Positions 7,358 to 15,691 of a DNA stretch of 50,290 nucleotides are shown piece after piece (position 1 is the stretch's first letter; every line of letters starts with the position of its first letter). The notes under the pieces are model-generated. The model worked only from the letters and a program-made list of their open reading frames with translations. It ran no database searches and was not told where the DNA came from. Position numbers and translations under genes: made by a program. The stretch is from Verrucomicrobiota bacterium (GTDB lineage: Bacteria; Verrucomicrobiota; Verrucomicrobiia; Palsa-1439), in NCBI GenBank assembly GCA_003164675.1, contig PLTX01000112.1:37389-87678 (forward strand), given 5' to 3'.

Positions 7358-8569
7358 ATGCGGAGCATGGGCAACGCGGCAACCACCAGCGATGAGTTTG
7401 TTCGGCACACAACCGAGAGCCTGACCGACGGCTCCTTCGTGCGGCTCGTGCTGTCGCGCAGCGTCGATCCCGCGGACGCACCCGAGAAGGTGATCGGACG
7501 CCTTGTCGAGCTGAAGGCCGGCCCGTATTTGTCGCTCACGTTTCGCTACCCGACCCGCGACACCACCAAGAATGTGCCGCTTGACCAGGCCGCGATCTGG
7601 GCGAAGGAGCAGATTGGCGTTCGGTTTCGCAGCGCGTTGCTCAATACAACAAAACGGGACTGGCAATTGTTTGTCGAGGATTCGGGAGCCGCCAAGCTCG
7701 TGGCTCACAAGCCTGCGAATGCCGAAGCACCATCTCGCGCCCACGACAGGCCACGACAGGCGATTCTCGATGATTCCGCGCGCGATTGGTTGCGCGGTCT
7801 GGGTGTCCTGAATGATCGGGGCAACGTCCGCCCGACCATGGCGGACAAACACGCCCAGATCAACCGGTACCTGGAGATTTTCACGCATCTGGCGAAGGAC
7901 TGCGGGTGGCTGGAGCGCGGGAGCGGTTGTCCGACCATCACCGACATGGGTTGCGGCAAGGGCTATCTGACGTTTGGCCTGTGGCACCTGTTTGCGCGCG
8001 TGTGGAAGCGACCCGTGAAGGTAATCGGCATCGAAGTGCGCGAGGAGTTGGTCGCTTCGGCCAATGCGTTGGCGCGGCAGATCGGCGCGGAAGGATTGGA
8101 GTTTGCCGCGGGCACAATCGAGAATGCCCAGTTACCAACCGTCGACGCACTGATCGCCCTGCATGCCTGCAACACGGCCACAGACGACGCGATCCGCCGC
8201 GGGGTCGAAGCGGGCGCACACTTGATTATCGTCGCGCCGTGCTGTCACAAGGAGGTGCGGCCCCAACTCGGCCGACCGGCTCCCCTGGCGGCAGTGCTCG
8301 AACACGGCATCATGACGGAACGGATGGCGGAGTGGGCGACGGATGGCCTGCGCACGCTGTTTCTCGAATGGGCGGGTTATCGCACCAAGATGATCGAATT
8401 TGTTTCCACGGAACACACACCCAAGAACCTGATGATTGCGGCGGTGCGCGACGGCAAGCCATTTGTGTCGACGGCGGCCCGCGCGCGTGTCGAGCAATTC
8501 AAGGAGTTCTTCGGCATCCACCACCACGCGCTGGATGAATGGCTGCGGCATGGACTGGCAGACCATTGA
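7358..8569 (+). CDS. SAM-dependent methyltransferase (PF13679-like)
   Basis: This 403-residue protein has an N-terminal region of about 160 residues of unknown fold, then a class I methyltransferase domain: motif I at 196-203 (DMGCGKGY), then VIGIEVREELV, LHACNTATDDAI (268-279) and PCCHKE (294-299). The LHAC and PCC motifs are typical of the group that includes the C-terminal domain of GSTCD and tRNA-modifying Trm13-like enzymes, so an RNA substrate is plausible but unproven. The start may be the ATG at 7358 or at 7367. The last 20 bases overlap the next gene, also a methyltransferase, so the two are probably translated together. Confidence 0.82.
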   Translation: MRSMGNAATTSDEFVRHTTESLTDGSFVRLVLSRSVDPADAPEKVIGRLVELKAGPYLSLTFRYPTRDTTKNVPLDQAAIWAKEQIGVRFRSALLNTTKRDWQLFVEDSGAAKLVAHKPANAEAPSRAHDRPRQAILDDSARDWLRGLGVLNDRGNVRPTMADKHAQINRYLEIFTHLAKDCGWLERGSGCPTITDMGCGKGYLTFGLWHLFARVWKRPVKVIGIEVREELVASANALARQIGAEGLEFAAGTIENAQLPTVDALIALHACNTATDDAIRRGVEAGAHLIIVAPCCHKEVRPQLGRPAPLAAVLEHGIMTERMAEWATDGLRTLFLEWAGYRTKMIEFVSTEHTPKNLMIAAVRDGKPFVSTAARARVEQFKEFFGIHHHALDEWLRHGLADH

Positions 8570-9494
8570 CTGGAAGGCGCTGGAACGACTGCGTTCCGCA
8601 TTCCTGGACGGAACTGCGGGCGCGCGTGACTATTGGCGCAACGACCGCGACCTGGAGAGCTACGATCAGACATTTGGCCAACGCATTCGCTGGAAGTGGG
8701 ACTACGTCCTGAAGGACCTCCAGCGGCGCGGCTGGGAGCCGCCTCGGGCAGAGGCGGTTGACTGGGGATGTGGAACCGGGATTGCCATGCGAGCCTTTCT
8801 CGAACATTTCGGAGCGGAACCCCCATCGAAGCTGGTTCTTTGGGATCGCTCTCCCGTGGCGATGCAGTTCGCGGCGCGCAAGGCTCGAGAAGTATTCCCT
8901 GATATCAGCGTATGGCTGGATCGCCCCTCCGACCACGATTTCGGCACGCTCCTGATCAGCCACGTTCTCACGGAGTTGTCAGATGAACAGGTTGTGGAGT
9001 TACTTGGTCTGGCGGTGCACGCGACGAGTGTGATCTGGATCGAACCGGGCACCCACGAAGTGAGCCGACGGTTGATTGCGGCGCGCGAGCGTTTGCGCGG
9101 TACGTTTCAAATAGTCTCTCCCTGCACGCATCAGGCCGCTTGTGGGATGCTCACGCCCGAAAACGACCGGCACTGGTGCCATCACTTCGCGCCGTCGCCA
9201 CCAGAGGCCTTCACGGACGGCAACTGGGCGCGTTTTGCAAGACTGGCAGGTGTGGATCTGCGGAGCTTACCCCTCAGTTTTGTTGTTCTGGATAAGAGAC
9301 AACAGCCGACCCAATCCGATGCGGTGCGTGTCATTGGCCGCCCCCGGGTTTACAAGGCTCATGCCTTGGTGCTCGGCTGCGATGTGAGCGGGGTCAACGA
9401 GCATCGCCATACCAAACGCAACCAGCCGGAAGAATTTCGACGCTTGAAGAAGGGCGACATCCCGGCATACCTGCCGCGTTGCAGCGCCGGCTAG
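8550..9494 (+). CDS. Rsm22/METTL17-like methyltransferase with four-Cys set
   Basis: The protein is 314 residues from the ATG at 8550. Motif I (DWGCGTG) is at 71-77 and IWIEPGTHE at about 163-170. The signature region PCTHQAACGMLTPENDRHWC (191-210) gives Cys192, Cys198 and Cys210, and Cys277 follows in LVLGCDVSG. In the Rsm22/METTL17 family, which acts on small ribosomal subunit assembly in mitochondria, a comparable set of four cysteines holds a 4Fe-4S cluster. The spacing here (C-x5-C-x11-C-x66-C) is similar. The gene overlaps the preceding methyltransferase gene by 20 bases. A bacterial ribosome-related role is inferred from the family. Confidence 0.8.
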   Translation: MDWQTIDWKALERLRSAFLDGTAGARDYWRNDRDLESYDQTFGQRIRWKWDYVLKDLQRRGWEPPRAEAVDWGCGTGIAMRAFLEHFGAEPPSKLVLWDRSPVAMQFAARKAREVFPDISVWLDRPSDHDFGTLLISHVLTELSDEQVVELLGLAVHATSVIWIEPGTHEVSRRLIAARERLRGTFQIVSPCTHQAACGMLTPENDRHWCHHFAPSPPEAFTDGNWARFARLAGVDLRSLPLSFVVLDKRQQPTQSDAVRVIGRPRVYKAHALVLGCDVSGVNEHRHTKRNQPEEFRRLKKGDIPAYLPRCSAG

Positions 9495-9526
9495 CCGACC
9501 GAAGGCCTTCCCCACCAAAGAAGAAC

Positions 9527-9551
9527 CCCCGGCAACTTGCGCTGCCAGGGG
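9527..9551 (-). terminator. Rho-independent terminator of the cold-shock gene
   Basis: Read on the minus strand, CCCCTGGCA and TGCCGGGGG form a 9-bp stem with one G-T pair around an 8-base loop, followed by TTCTTCTTT. It lies 23 bases after the cold-shock stop codon and may also serve the methyltransferase gene that ends at 9494 on the other strand. Confidence 0.75.
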
Positions 9552-9574
9552 TCCGTATTGTCTGGAATCCTAAT

Positions 9575-9775
9575 TTATTTCGCCACGACGTTGGACGCCT
9601 TCGGTCCCTTGGGGGAATCAACCAGCTCAAACTCCACCGTTTGCCCTTCCTCCAGGTTCTTGAAGCCGTCGCCAGAAATGCTCGTGTAATGCACGAACAC
9701 ATCGGGGCCACCCTCCTGTTGAATGAATCCAAAACCCTTTTTCGTATCGAACCACTTCACTTTTCCAGATGCCAT
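9575..9775 (-). CDS. csp: Cold-shock domain protein
   Basis: This 66-residue single cold-shock domain protein is a small OB-fold RNA/DNA chaperone. The nucleic-acid binding motifs are both intact: KGFGFI (RNP1) and VFVHY (RNP2), preceded by [10 protein letters not shown]. The start is ATG at 9775, giving MASGKVKWF, the normal family N-terminus; a longer frame to 9817 only adds leader sequence. It is a single-gene unit with its own promoter (9872-9899), a leader of about 90 bases with a hairpin, and a terminator, so post-transcriptional temperature control is plausible. Confidence 0.95.
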   Translation of the reverse strand: MASGKVKWFDTKKGFGFIQQEGGPDVFVHYTSISGDGFKNLEEGQTVEFELVDSPKGPKASNVVAK

Positions 9776-9819
9776 AGCGTCTCCATCCACCTTTCTTCGT
9801 TCAGTCCTGTATGGCAAAA

Positions 9820-9846
9820 CGCCGCTCCGATAGCCTCGGAACGGCG
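9820..9846 (-). promoter_or_regulatory. Hairpin in the cold-shock mRNA leader
   Basis: CGCCG-x-TCCGA and TCGGA-x-CGGCG form a 10-bp stem with one mismatch and a 5-base loop, followed on the minus strand by TTTTG. It lies between the promoter and the start codon, so it could be an attenuator-like or thermosensing leader element. Function is inferred. Confidence 0.55.
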
Positions 9847-9871
9847 GTGCACTTCCAAAGACTTCGCGCGC

Positions 9872-9899
9872 AGTATAAAAGATGCCTTGCCCTTGTCAA
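9872..9899 (-). promoter_or_regulatory. Sigma-70-type promoter of the cold-shock gene
   Basis: On the minus strand TTGACA (9899-9894) is followed after 16 bases by TATACT (9877-9872), close to the consensus. The predicted start of transcription is near 9865, giving a leader of about 90 bases. The stretch from 9900 to 10297 shows no gene; it is comparatively AT-rich and I see nothing definite in it. Confidence 0.75.
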
Positions 9900-10297
9900 C
9901 GCTGTAGTTGGAGCCAATCCAACCATCTGCCGAATCGACCCAAAAACGCGCATTGGCCTGACCCGACCGCAGTTACATCATACGATTATTCCAACCGTCG
10001 CGCCATTTCAGCACATCTACGTTCCCCCTGCCGGTGGTGGGCTTTTTCACAAAAAAACCACGTTTTCTACTGGCAATAGATTGCCAATACATTCGAGATT
10101 CAGACAACAACTCAGCACGGAATAAGCATTCGGTCGTCCCAAATTGGCCGATGGCATCTTCCCAAAGACAAAATCGTTCTCCAAAGCTTCCCTATTGGCA
10201 AATTTTGCGGGCCGGCTCAACTCCCCCACCATAAAAATGATCCGTCGGGCCCAACTCAAGCACTTGGCATCTCAGGTGCTCTTTCTACCATAAACAT

Positions 10298-10714
10298 ATG
10301 GATTTCAAGCCTCAACCCGACACGGCCGTACGGCCTTCCGACGCCATTGAATTCAAGGCGCTCCTGCTCGTCGATGACGACAAGCAGTTGGCCTCCGCAT
10401 TACAATGGATTCTCGCCGACGAAAACTTCCTCGTCGATGTCGCCAACGACGGCGATGAGGCCCTCATGAAGGTGAAAGCCAACGAGTACGACGCGGTCGT
10501 TTGTGACGTGATGATGCCGAAACTGCGCGGCGACGAATTCTACCTCCAAGCCCGCGAAATGCGGCCCCTCCTCGCCGACCGCTTCATTTTCATCACGGGC
10601 TTTGCCGCCGACCCCAAGATCAATCTGTTCCTCACCCAGACCGATTCGAAGTACCTCATGAAGCCGTTCCCCATCCAGCACCTCATCAGCTGCTTGAAAG
10701 AACTGCTGGAATAG
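10298..10714 (+). CDS. Single-domain response regulator (CheY-like receiver)
   Basis: This 138-residue protein consists of a short N-terminal extension (about 20 residues) and one receiver domain with no output domain. The acidic pocket (VDDD, 25-28), phospho-acceptor Asp70 (VVCDVMMPK), Thr100 (FIFITG) and Lys122 (MKPF) are all present, so it should be phosphorylatable. No partner kinase gene is adjacent; the hybrid kinase at 44 kb is far away. It ends 6 bases before the convergent lysA gene. The partner and output are unknown. Confidence 0.9.
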   Translation: MDFKPQPDTAVRPSDAIEFKALLLVDDDKQLASALQWILADENFLVDVANDGDEALMKVKANEYDAVVCDVMMPKLRGDEFYLQAREMRPLLADRFIFITGFAADPKINLFLTQTDSKYLMKPFPIQHLISCLKELLE

Positions 10715-10720
10715 CCCGCG

Positions 10721-11983
10721 TCACATCAGCCACGACGGAATCGTCTCGCCCGAAACCAGGTCCTTGACCGACTCACGCCGCCGCACCAGCTCGTACCGGC
10801 TGCCCTTCACCATCACTTCCGCCGGACGCGGCCGCGCATTGTAGTTCGACGCCATCACCATGCCATACGCTCCCGCGCTCATGACGGCCAGCAGCGCGTT
10901 CTCCCCCACTGCCGCCAGCCGCCGCTCTTGGGCCAGGAAATCGCCCGACTCGCACACCGGCCCGACGACGTCCGCCGTGATTTTCCGGCGCGCCGCTTTG
11001 GCCGTCACGGGAATAATTTCGTGATAGCTCCCGTACAGCGACGGACGAATCAGATCGTTCATCGCCGCGTCGACAATCACAAACCGCTTCACCGGCGTAC
11101 GTTTGATGTGCACGACTCGCGTGACGAGCACGCCGCCGTTGCCCACAATGAAACGCCCCGGTTCCAGCAGAATCCGCAGCCCCATTGCTTTCAAATGCGG
11201 CATCACCGCGCGGGCAAATTCAACCGCCGTCGGCGGACGCTCGTCGCGATACCGAATGCCCAGCCCGCCTCCCATATCAAACGATTGCAGCGTGCGTGGC
11301 GCGATCCCGCGCACCTGCTCGATCAGCCGTAAAAGTTTGCGGATGGCCAGCACGAACGGCGCGGTCTTGGTGATTTGCGAGCCGATGTGCATCTGTACGC
11401 CGCGGATTTTGATGCCGTCCAACCGCGCCGCCTGACGGTACACATCCAGCGCTTCGCGCAGCGAAATCCCGAACTTGCTTTCGTGTTTGCCCGTCGAGAT
11501 GTAGTGGTGCGTGTCCGGGTCAACTCCCGGGTTCACGCGAATCGCAATCGGCGCGCGACGGCCCATGCATCGGGCCACCTCGGAAATCCGCCGCAACTCC
11601 GGCTCGCTTTCCACGTTGAACATGTAGATCCCCAGCTTCAACGCGTATTCGATCTCGTCGCGCGTCTTGCCCACGCCCGAGAACACGCATTTCCGGGGGT
11701 CGCCGCCGGCTTGCGCCACGCGGTACAGTTCGCCGCCACTGACAATGTCAAAACCCGTTCCCGCCTCTGCCAGCGCGCGGAGCACCGCCAGATTGCTGTT
11801 GGCTTTCACCGCAAAGCAAATCAGGTGATCGAGCGACCGCAGTGCTTTGTGCAAATCGCCGTATTGCCCGGCGATATGTCCCTGGCTGTACACATACAAC
11901 GGCGTGCCGAACTCCTCGGCCAACCGCCGCAGCGGCACACCCTCGCAATGCAACTCGCCTCTACGGTACTGGAATGCGTTCAT
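10721..11983 (-). CDS. lysA: Diaminopimelate decarboxylase
   Basis: This 420-residue fold-type III PLP enzyme converts meso-diaminopimelate to lysine, the last step of lysine synthesis. Lys60 in CFAVKANSN binds PLP. Other landmarks are SGGELYRV, HIGSQ, the phosphate-binding Gly-rich loop MGGGLGIRY, LLEPGRFIVGNGG and the C-terminal CESGDFLA and GAYGMVMASNYN, which supply the active-site Cys and Tyr. Length is normal and the protein looks intact. It is monocistronic in view: convergent with the receiver gene and followed upstream by a repeat. Members of this family also include arginine, ornithine and carboxynorspermidine decarboxylases; the CESGD and HIGSQ context favours LysA. Confidence 0.93.
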   Translation of the reverse strand: MNAFQYRRGELHCEGVPLRRLAEEFGTPLYVYSQGHIAGQYGDLHKALRSLDHLICFAVKANSNLAVLRALAEAGTGFDIVSGGELYRVAQAGGDPRKCVFSGVGKTRDEIEYALKLGIYMFNVESEPELRRISEVARCMGRRAPIAIRVNPGVDPDTHHYISTGKHESKFGISLREALDVYRQAARLDGIKIRGVQMHIGSQITKTAPFVLAIRKLLRLIEQVRGIAPRTLQSFDMGGGLGIRYRDERPPTAVEFARAVMPHLKAMGLRILLEPGRFIVGNGGVLVTRVVHIKRTPVKRFVIVDAAMNDLIRPSLYGSYHEIIPVTAKAARRKITADVVGPVCESGDFLAQERRLAAVGENALLAVMSAGAYGMVMASNYNARPRPAEVMVKGSRYELVRRRESVKDLVSGETIPSWLM

Positions 11984-12071
11984 GATCAGAGTGAGTTTAC
12001 CAACAAGCCTTTACACCCGCAACCCCAGACCCATCTGCTAAACCATCGCCGCCCGCCCTACCCCTAACGGC

Positions 12072-12226
12072 AACGTATTCCGTTTCCTCTCCCCGCACGC
12101 GGGGGAATCGAGTCGGACGGAGCCGAAAGCGGCACTAGCCGCTGAGACGCGACCACGCAGTATCCTAGGTCGCAAAGGCCGCCAGTCGTGCCGAGGCGGC
12201 AAAGGATCAAGGTGAGGGGCAGCGAT
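12072..12226. repeat. Dispersed intergenic repeat
   Basis: The segment ends in AAAGGATCAAGGTGAGGGG (12203-12221), almost the same as AAAGGATTAAGGTGAGGGG at 16676-16694, and both are preceded by a GGAGCCGA motif. The span 11984-12299 holds no gene I can support. Confidence 0.5.
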
Positions 12227-12299
12227 GCTGTTTCTGCGGGAAAAACACCCTTCGCAACCCACGGAAACGGGTCCAAACACACGAACGAACCCAATTTTG

Positions 12300-12322
12300 G
12301 GGATTTATATACAATGTTACAC
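12300..12322 (+). repeat. Left terminal inverted repeat of the transposon
   Basis: This is a perfect inverted copy of 16058-16080. It begins GGGATTTATATAC and is preceded directly by the target duplication CAATTTTG. Confidence 0.95.
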
Positions 12323-12405
12323 TAGAAGTCACGGGTTTTCCCTTGTTTTGCAGCCCGTTTCTCCGCGATTATCCGCTCGGCTAATTCCCGATGTTCATCG
12401 TCCAT
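12322..12405 (-). CDS. Possible 27-residue ORF at the left transposon end
   Basis: The frame reads MDDEHRELAERIIAEKRAAK and ends with a TAG that touches the terminal inverted repeat. A purine-rich stretch (AGAGGTTGAG) precedes the ATG. The composition, helical and Glu/Lys/Arg-rich, is protein-like, but the ORF is too short to be sure. It may be the tail of an older passenger gene. Confidence 0.3.
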   Translation of the reverse strand: MDDEHRELAERIIAEKRAAKQGKTRDF

Positions 12406-12507
12406 CTCAACCTCTCGTATCCGTCTAAAAAAGATACGGATGTCATGCGAGTGTTTGAAAATTATCCAGCGTCCCCTAAAACCCAATCCCTTACATAGGA
12501 GTATCAT

Positions 12508-12825
12508 ATGATGAGTGATCCTTTCGTTGTGGTTCATGGTTCTGACGATGATGTGGATGCCTTGGAAAAGGCATTAGCAGAAGCCGGTGTTAAGACGGAG
12601 CGCCGTTATCTCGTTAAAGCCAGCGAGAACGCGAAGATCGCTGCCGCGATTGTGGTGCCAGTCGTCACGGGAGCCACTAAATGTATTTGCACCTATTTAC
12701 GGGAGCGAAACAAGAGGCTGGTCGAAAGACATGGCGACAAGACTATCTTGAAGGGCTACTCTGCAAGTGAAGCTGAACAACTTCTGAAAATCTGGAATGA
12801 AGTCACGATTCAGGATGATGAATAG
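12508..12825 (+). CDS. Transposon passenger: 105-residue hypothetical protein
   Basis: The protein opens with an acidic segment (VVVHGSDDDVDALEKALAEA), has a hydrophobic centre (AAAIVVPVVTGATKCICTYL) and ends with a basic, then helical part (GYSASEAEQLLKIWNEV). A GGAG sequence lies 9 bases before the ATG. The order of elements (short beta-rich start, hydrophobic helix, basic strand, final helix) recalls the small effector-associated constant components found beside bacterial conflict systems, but the resemblance is weak and I would not name it. Base composition is more AT-rich than the surrounding chromosome, as expected of transposon cargo. Confidence 0.65.
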   Translation: MMSDPFVVVHGSDDDVDALEKALAEAGVKTERRYLVKASENAKIAAAIVVPVVTGATKCICTYLRERNKRLVERHGDKTILKGYSASEAEQLLKIWNEVTIQDDE

Positions 12826-12836
12826 AATTCGGGGGG

Positions 12837-12998
12837 TCACGATTTCGGCTTGCGTGGCGACTCGGATGCCTGAATGGGATACTTCCGAGCAGCCTTATCT
12901 CTCGCCGGTGATTTCACGCCCTTGCCATCGGCGACGGCGTTAATGATTTGCGTGAAGCTGGCTTTGATCGGCTTCATTATCTTCTGCGGTCTGCTCAT
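12837..12998 (-). CDS. Transposase companion ORF, 53 residues
   Basis: The ATG overlaps the transposase stop codon as ATGA (12995-12998), so translation should be coupled. The product reads MSRPQKIMKPIKASFTQIIN and continues with AVADGKGVKSPARDKAARKY; it is basic and small. The same arrangement occurs after the second transposase of this window (27777-27935), where the product begins MTRPSKMHEPLQAGFDEVL. The shared pattern M-(S/T)-R-P-x-K-M-x-x-P-(L/I)-x-A-x-F, allowing one gap, indicates a conserved accessory protein of this IS group. Its function is unknown; regulation of the transposase or DNA binding are possibilities. Confidence 0.7.
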   Translation of the reverse strand: MSRPQKIMKPIKASFTQIINAVADGKGVKSPARDKAARKYPIQASESPRKPKS

Positions 12999-13912
12999 GC
13001 TGCAATCAACTCCTTATACGGCAGTTTGGTGGCCTCAGTCACTCGCTCGACTACATCCGTGAACACATCGGCCATGGCGAGCGGGCGACGGTTGAACCGA
13101 TACACGAATTCGTCAACGTACCGCTGCAAATGCTTTCGGCTCATCTGGTGATAGATGCCATGATACCCGCGTTTGAACAAGGCCCAAAAACTTTCGATGC
13201 TATTCGTGTGGAGACCACCCTTCCCGAAACAAACCTGATGGTCAATCACCTCATGCGCGTAGTGGGAATGAAGGCCGCGATAGGCGTTGTAGGCGTCTGT
13301 GTAAACCGTGCTGCCCGGCTCGATATGCTCGTGGACTTTTCCCTGCAACGTCTGGCCGTCCACGCCATTGACCAAGCCAGCTTTCAATCGGCCATTGCGT
13401 TCGACCATGCCCATGACGACCGCCTTGCCGATTCCGCCGGTGCCGAGTTTCTGGCGCTTTGAGCGGTGCTTGTTCTTCTCCAAACCGCCGATGTATGTCT
13501 CATCAACTTCCACGGTGCCGAACAACTGGCCCTTGTTGTCTTTGAGTGCCTTGCGGATACGGTGGTCCATAAACCATGCCGTCTTTTGCGTGACCCCAAC
13601 ATGCTTGGCGAGTTGCACTGAGGAAATCCCCTTGCTGGTCGTTGTGAGCAGATAGACCGCCATGTACCACTTGCGGAGCGGCAGCTTGCTCTCGCCGAAC
13701 ACCGTCTTGGTGCGGATGGTGAAGTCCTGCTTGCACTTGGCGCAGTGATACCGCTTGCCGTTGGCGCACTTGTAAATCTTGTCGTGTCGGCAGTGCGGGC
13801 AATACTCGCCGTTGCGGAACCGAGCGGCGGTGAAGTGCTCGACGCAGGTTTTTTCATCGCGGAAATAATCCGTGAACTCGGTCAATGTTGCGAACTCAAA
13901 TCCTGTTTTCAT
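12995..13912 (-). CDS. IS1595 family (ISXO2-like) transposase, full length
   Basis: This 305-residue transposase has an N-terminal zinc ribbon (CPHCRH, then CAKCKQDFTIRT, about residues 38-65) and a C-terminal DDE/N catalytic domain: VEVDETYIGG, VYTDAYNAY and HTNSIESFWALFKRG supply the catalytic Asp, Asp and Asn/Glu. WFMDHRIRKAL and HQMSRKHLQRYVDEFVYRFN are further family marks. Compared with the second copy at 27932 it has about 25 extra N-terminal residues (starting MKTGFEFATLTEFTDYF) and looks complete. Intact ends and target duplication suggest that the element may still be mobile. Confidence 0.95.
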   Translation of the reverse strand: MKTGFEFATLTEFTDYFRDEKTCVEHFTAARFRNGEYCPHCRHDKIYKCANGKRYHCAKCKQDFTIRTKTVFGESKLPLRKWYMAVYLLTTTSKGISSVQLAKHVGVTQKTAWFMDHRIRKALKDNKGQLFGTVEVDETYIGGLEKNKHRSKRQKLGTGGIGKAVVMGMVERNGRLKAGLVNGVDGQTLQGKVHEHIEPGSTVYTDAYNAYRGLHSHYAHEVIDHQVCFGKGGLHTNSIESFWALFKRGYHGIYHQMSRKHLQRYVDEFVYRFNRRPLAMADVFTDVVERVTEATKLPYKELIAA

Positions 13913-14025
13913 TCTGGTAGTAGATTACACCAGATGTTTAGTGTAGTCAAGTGGTAAATTGAAGATTTTTCACTTTTATTTTGGGCCTGTTTTATTGAGT
14001 GTTTGATGGTTTCTGGCACAAGTCC

Positions 14026-14772
14026 CTACCCCTGCTTCTCGATTATCCTCTTAAGCTCATCGCGTTTGGCCATAAGCACGTTGATGTGCCACTGCCAATT
14101 CCGCATGGATGTGTTCAGTGAGCCGTAGTCATTCGTGTCAGGAAGCGGAGCCACAGGCGCATCTCTGAAAAGTCCGGCCTCAGAAAGGGTGAGCGCTTTT
14201 GCCAATTCAGTTTCTATGGCAAGAAACAGGTCGCCGGTCATCGTCCACTCCTTCTTGTATAATTCATCGGCAAAATGATAGCGGTCTATTCGTTCAGCCA
14301 TGTCCAAGCGGTCTAGAATATCCCCCAGAGCTTTACCCAGAACGTCCTTGGTTTTCTTGCGACAAGCCGTCACCCTCTCCCTGATTTCCAGCAAAATGGC
14401 GACAGCGCAGAGCGTGAGTACAAATGCGCAGATAAGCTGTAGCCACAATGGTATCTGCCCTACAAAGCTCCATACGAGACCGCAAAGCGAGAGAACGGCA
14501 ATGGTCACGATGCCCCCCAAGCATCGCTTGAGCAATTCTGCAAACACATCCCAAGCGAGATGGTCGATAATCCACTGCTGGAATTCTTCCCAAGAGTGGA
14601 AGGGCAAGTGTGGCATGACCTTAGAGGATAGCGAAAATGGCAATTCTTGTCGATTCCCCCTGCGCCGTTCCCAATGGTCTTGCCCTGTCTGTAAACCCGC
14701 AGTTGTTGCCGGTTTCGGCTTGGGTTTTTTGGTGTTTTCATGTCTTATCCTTTCGGTGTTTCTGAATCTCAT
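14026..14772 (-). CDS. Transposon passenger: membrane protein with cytoplasmic coiled region
   Basis: The frame is 248 codons from the ATG at 14772, but the first 52 residues are basic and unlike the rest. The internal ATG at 14616 (MPHLPFHSWEEFQQWIIDHL) is a good alternative, giving about 196 residues. Two transmembrane helices follow (GGIVTIAVLSLCGLVWSFVG and LWLQLICAFVLTLCAVAILL), then a long charged helical region (RERVTACRKKTKDVLGKALG and beyond). No family is recognised. It is divergent from the nuclease-like gene at 14796, which may share its control region. A two-helix protein beside a nuclease-like gene is a common arrangement in anti-phage and toxin modules, but that is only an analogy. 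Confidence 0.62.
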   Translation of the reverse strand: MRFRNTERIRHENTKKPKPKPATTAGLQTGQDHWERRRGNRQELPFSLSSKVMPHLPFHSWEEFQQWIIDHLAWDVFAELLKRCLGGIVTIAVLSLCGLVWSFVGQIPLWLQLICAFVLTLCAVAILLEIRERVTACRKKTKDVLGKALGDILDRLDMAERIDRYHFADELYKKEWTMTGDLFLAIETELAKALTLSEAGLFRDAPVAPLPDTNDYGSLNTSMRNWQWHINVLMAKRDELKRIIEKQG

Positions 14773-14795
14773 CCATCAATCGAGAAGGTGAGTCT

Positions 14796-15632
14796 ATGAA
14801 GCCAATCAAGAAGCGACAGTCCGCCCAGAACGCCACCATCGACACGGAGCCGCGCCATGTCCGCCATCGCAACGTCGTTGGCAAACTCATCAATTTTCGC
14901 GGTCTGGTCTACGCACCCGTCAATGAGAACGGTGTGATATTTCTGTTCGGCAAAGTCGCCGCTGATCTGAACACGTATATCGAGACGATTCGACCGGGCT
15001 ACCCTGACTGTCTCGCTAAACGCTACATCGGCAAGGGCAAATGGGAAGAACTCCGAATCGAGTTTGAGTTCAAAGCCTCTGACTTCGTTCGGCACCAGCA
15101 CAACCCCGCCGATTGCGATGCGATTGTTTGCTGGATTAGCGACTGGCCCGATTGTCCCAAGAATATCGAGGTCATCGAGCTACAGAGCATTATTCCGCAG
15201 CTTGAGAATCCCGTCATGGAAGAACCGGATAAAGTCACCGAACTGAGCGAGCACAATGTTGATGACCTTTTCCGGGATAAGCCAGTTCGTGCACTGTACG
15301 ACTCATTGCATCCGCAAATTATGAAGATCGACAGCGAGATTTGGCGTAAGGTTGGCGAGCGGATCATCACCTATTACAGCCCCGACCGCGTATTCGCCTA
15401 CTTGGGTGTTCAAAAGCAGGGGCTTCGGTTCACTGTATTCACAAACGGCAAGAGGATACCAGCCGTCGATTCCTTGGATTATGAGCGCGGCGGCGAAAAG
15501 TGGGGCCGCTTGTACGTCAAGTCCCGGTCGGATTTGAAAGCAGCAACGAGAGCGTTAAAGGCGTCTCACGAGCGGCTTGTCAAAGCCATCCGACATGGCG
15601 AGAACACCGGATGGTGGGCAGAGCAGAATTAA
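14796..15632 (+). CDS. Transposon passenger: nuclease-like domain fused to DUF5655-like domain
   Basis: This is a 278-residue protein. The N-terminal half (about 25-130) has GLVYAPVNENGVIFLFGKV, then GYPDCLAKRYIGKGKWEELR, IEFEFKASDFVRHQH and CDAIVCWISDWPDCP. The order PD...(I)EFE resembles the catalytic core of PD-(D/E)xK nucleases, and VNExGVxFLFG with CDxIVCW is a pattern I associate with uncharacterised restriction-like proteins. The C-terminal half (about 155-278: VRALYDSLHPQIMKIDSEIW, then GLRFTVFTNGK) resembles DUF5655, found at the end of other conflict-related proteins. The gene sits in the transposon with a membrane-protein gene facing away from it and a small gene 59 bases downstream. 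The fold is inferred from motifs. Confidence 0.7.
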   Translation: MKPIKKRQSAQNATIDTEPRHVRHRNVVGKLINFRGLVYAPVNENGVIFLFGKVAADLNTYIETIRPGYPDCLAKRYIGKGKWEELRIEFEFKASDFVRHQHNPADCDAIVCWISDWPDCPKNIEVIELQSIIPQLENPVMEEPDKVTELSEHNVDDLFRDKPVRALYDSLHPQIMKIDSEIWRKVGERIITYYSPDRVFAYLGVQKQGLRFTVFTNGKRIPAVDSLDYERGGEKWGRLYVKSRSDLKAATRALKASHERLVKAIRHGENTGWWAEQN

Positions 15633-15691
15633 GACGGACACGCGGGCATGAAACAGAAGTCATTTCACACCCCCAGAATCAGGAGGAACCG

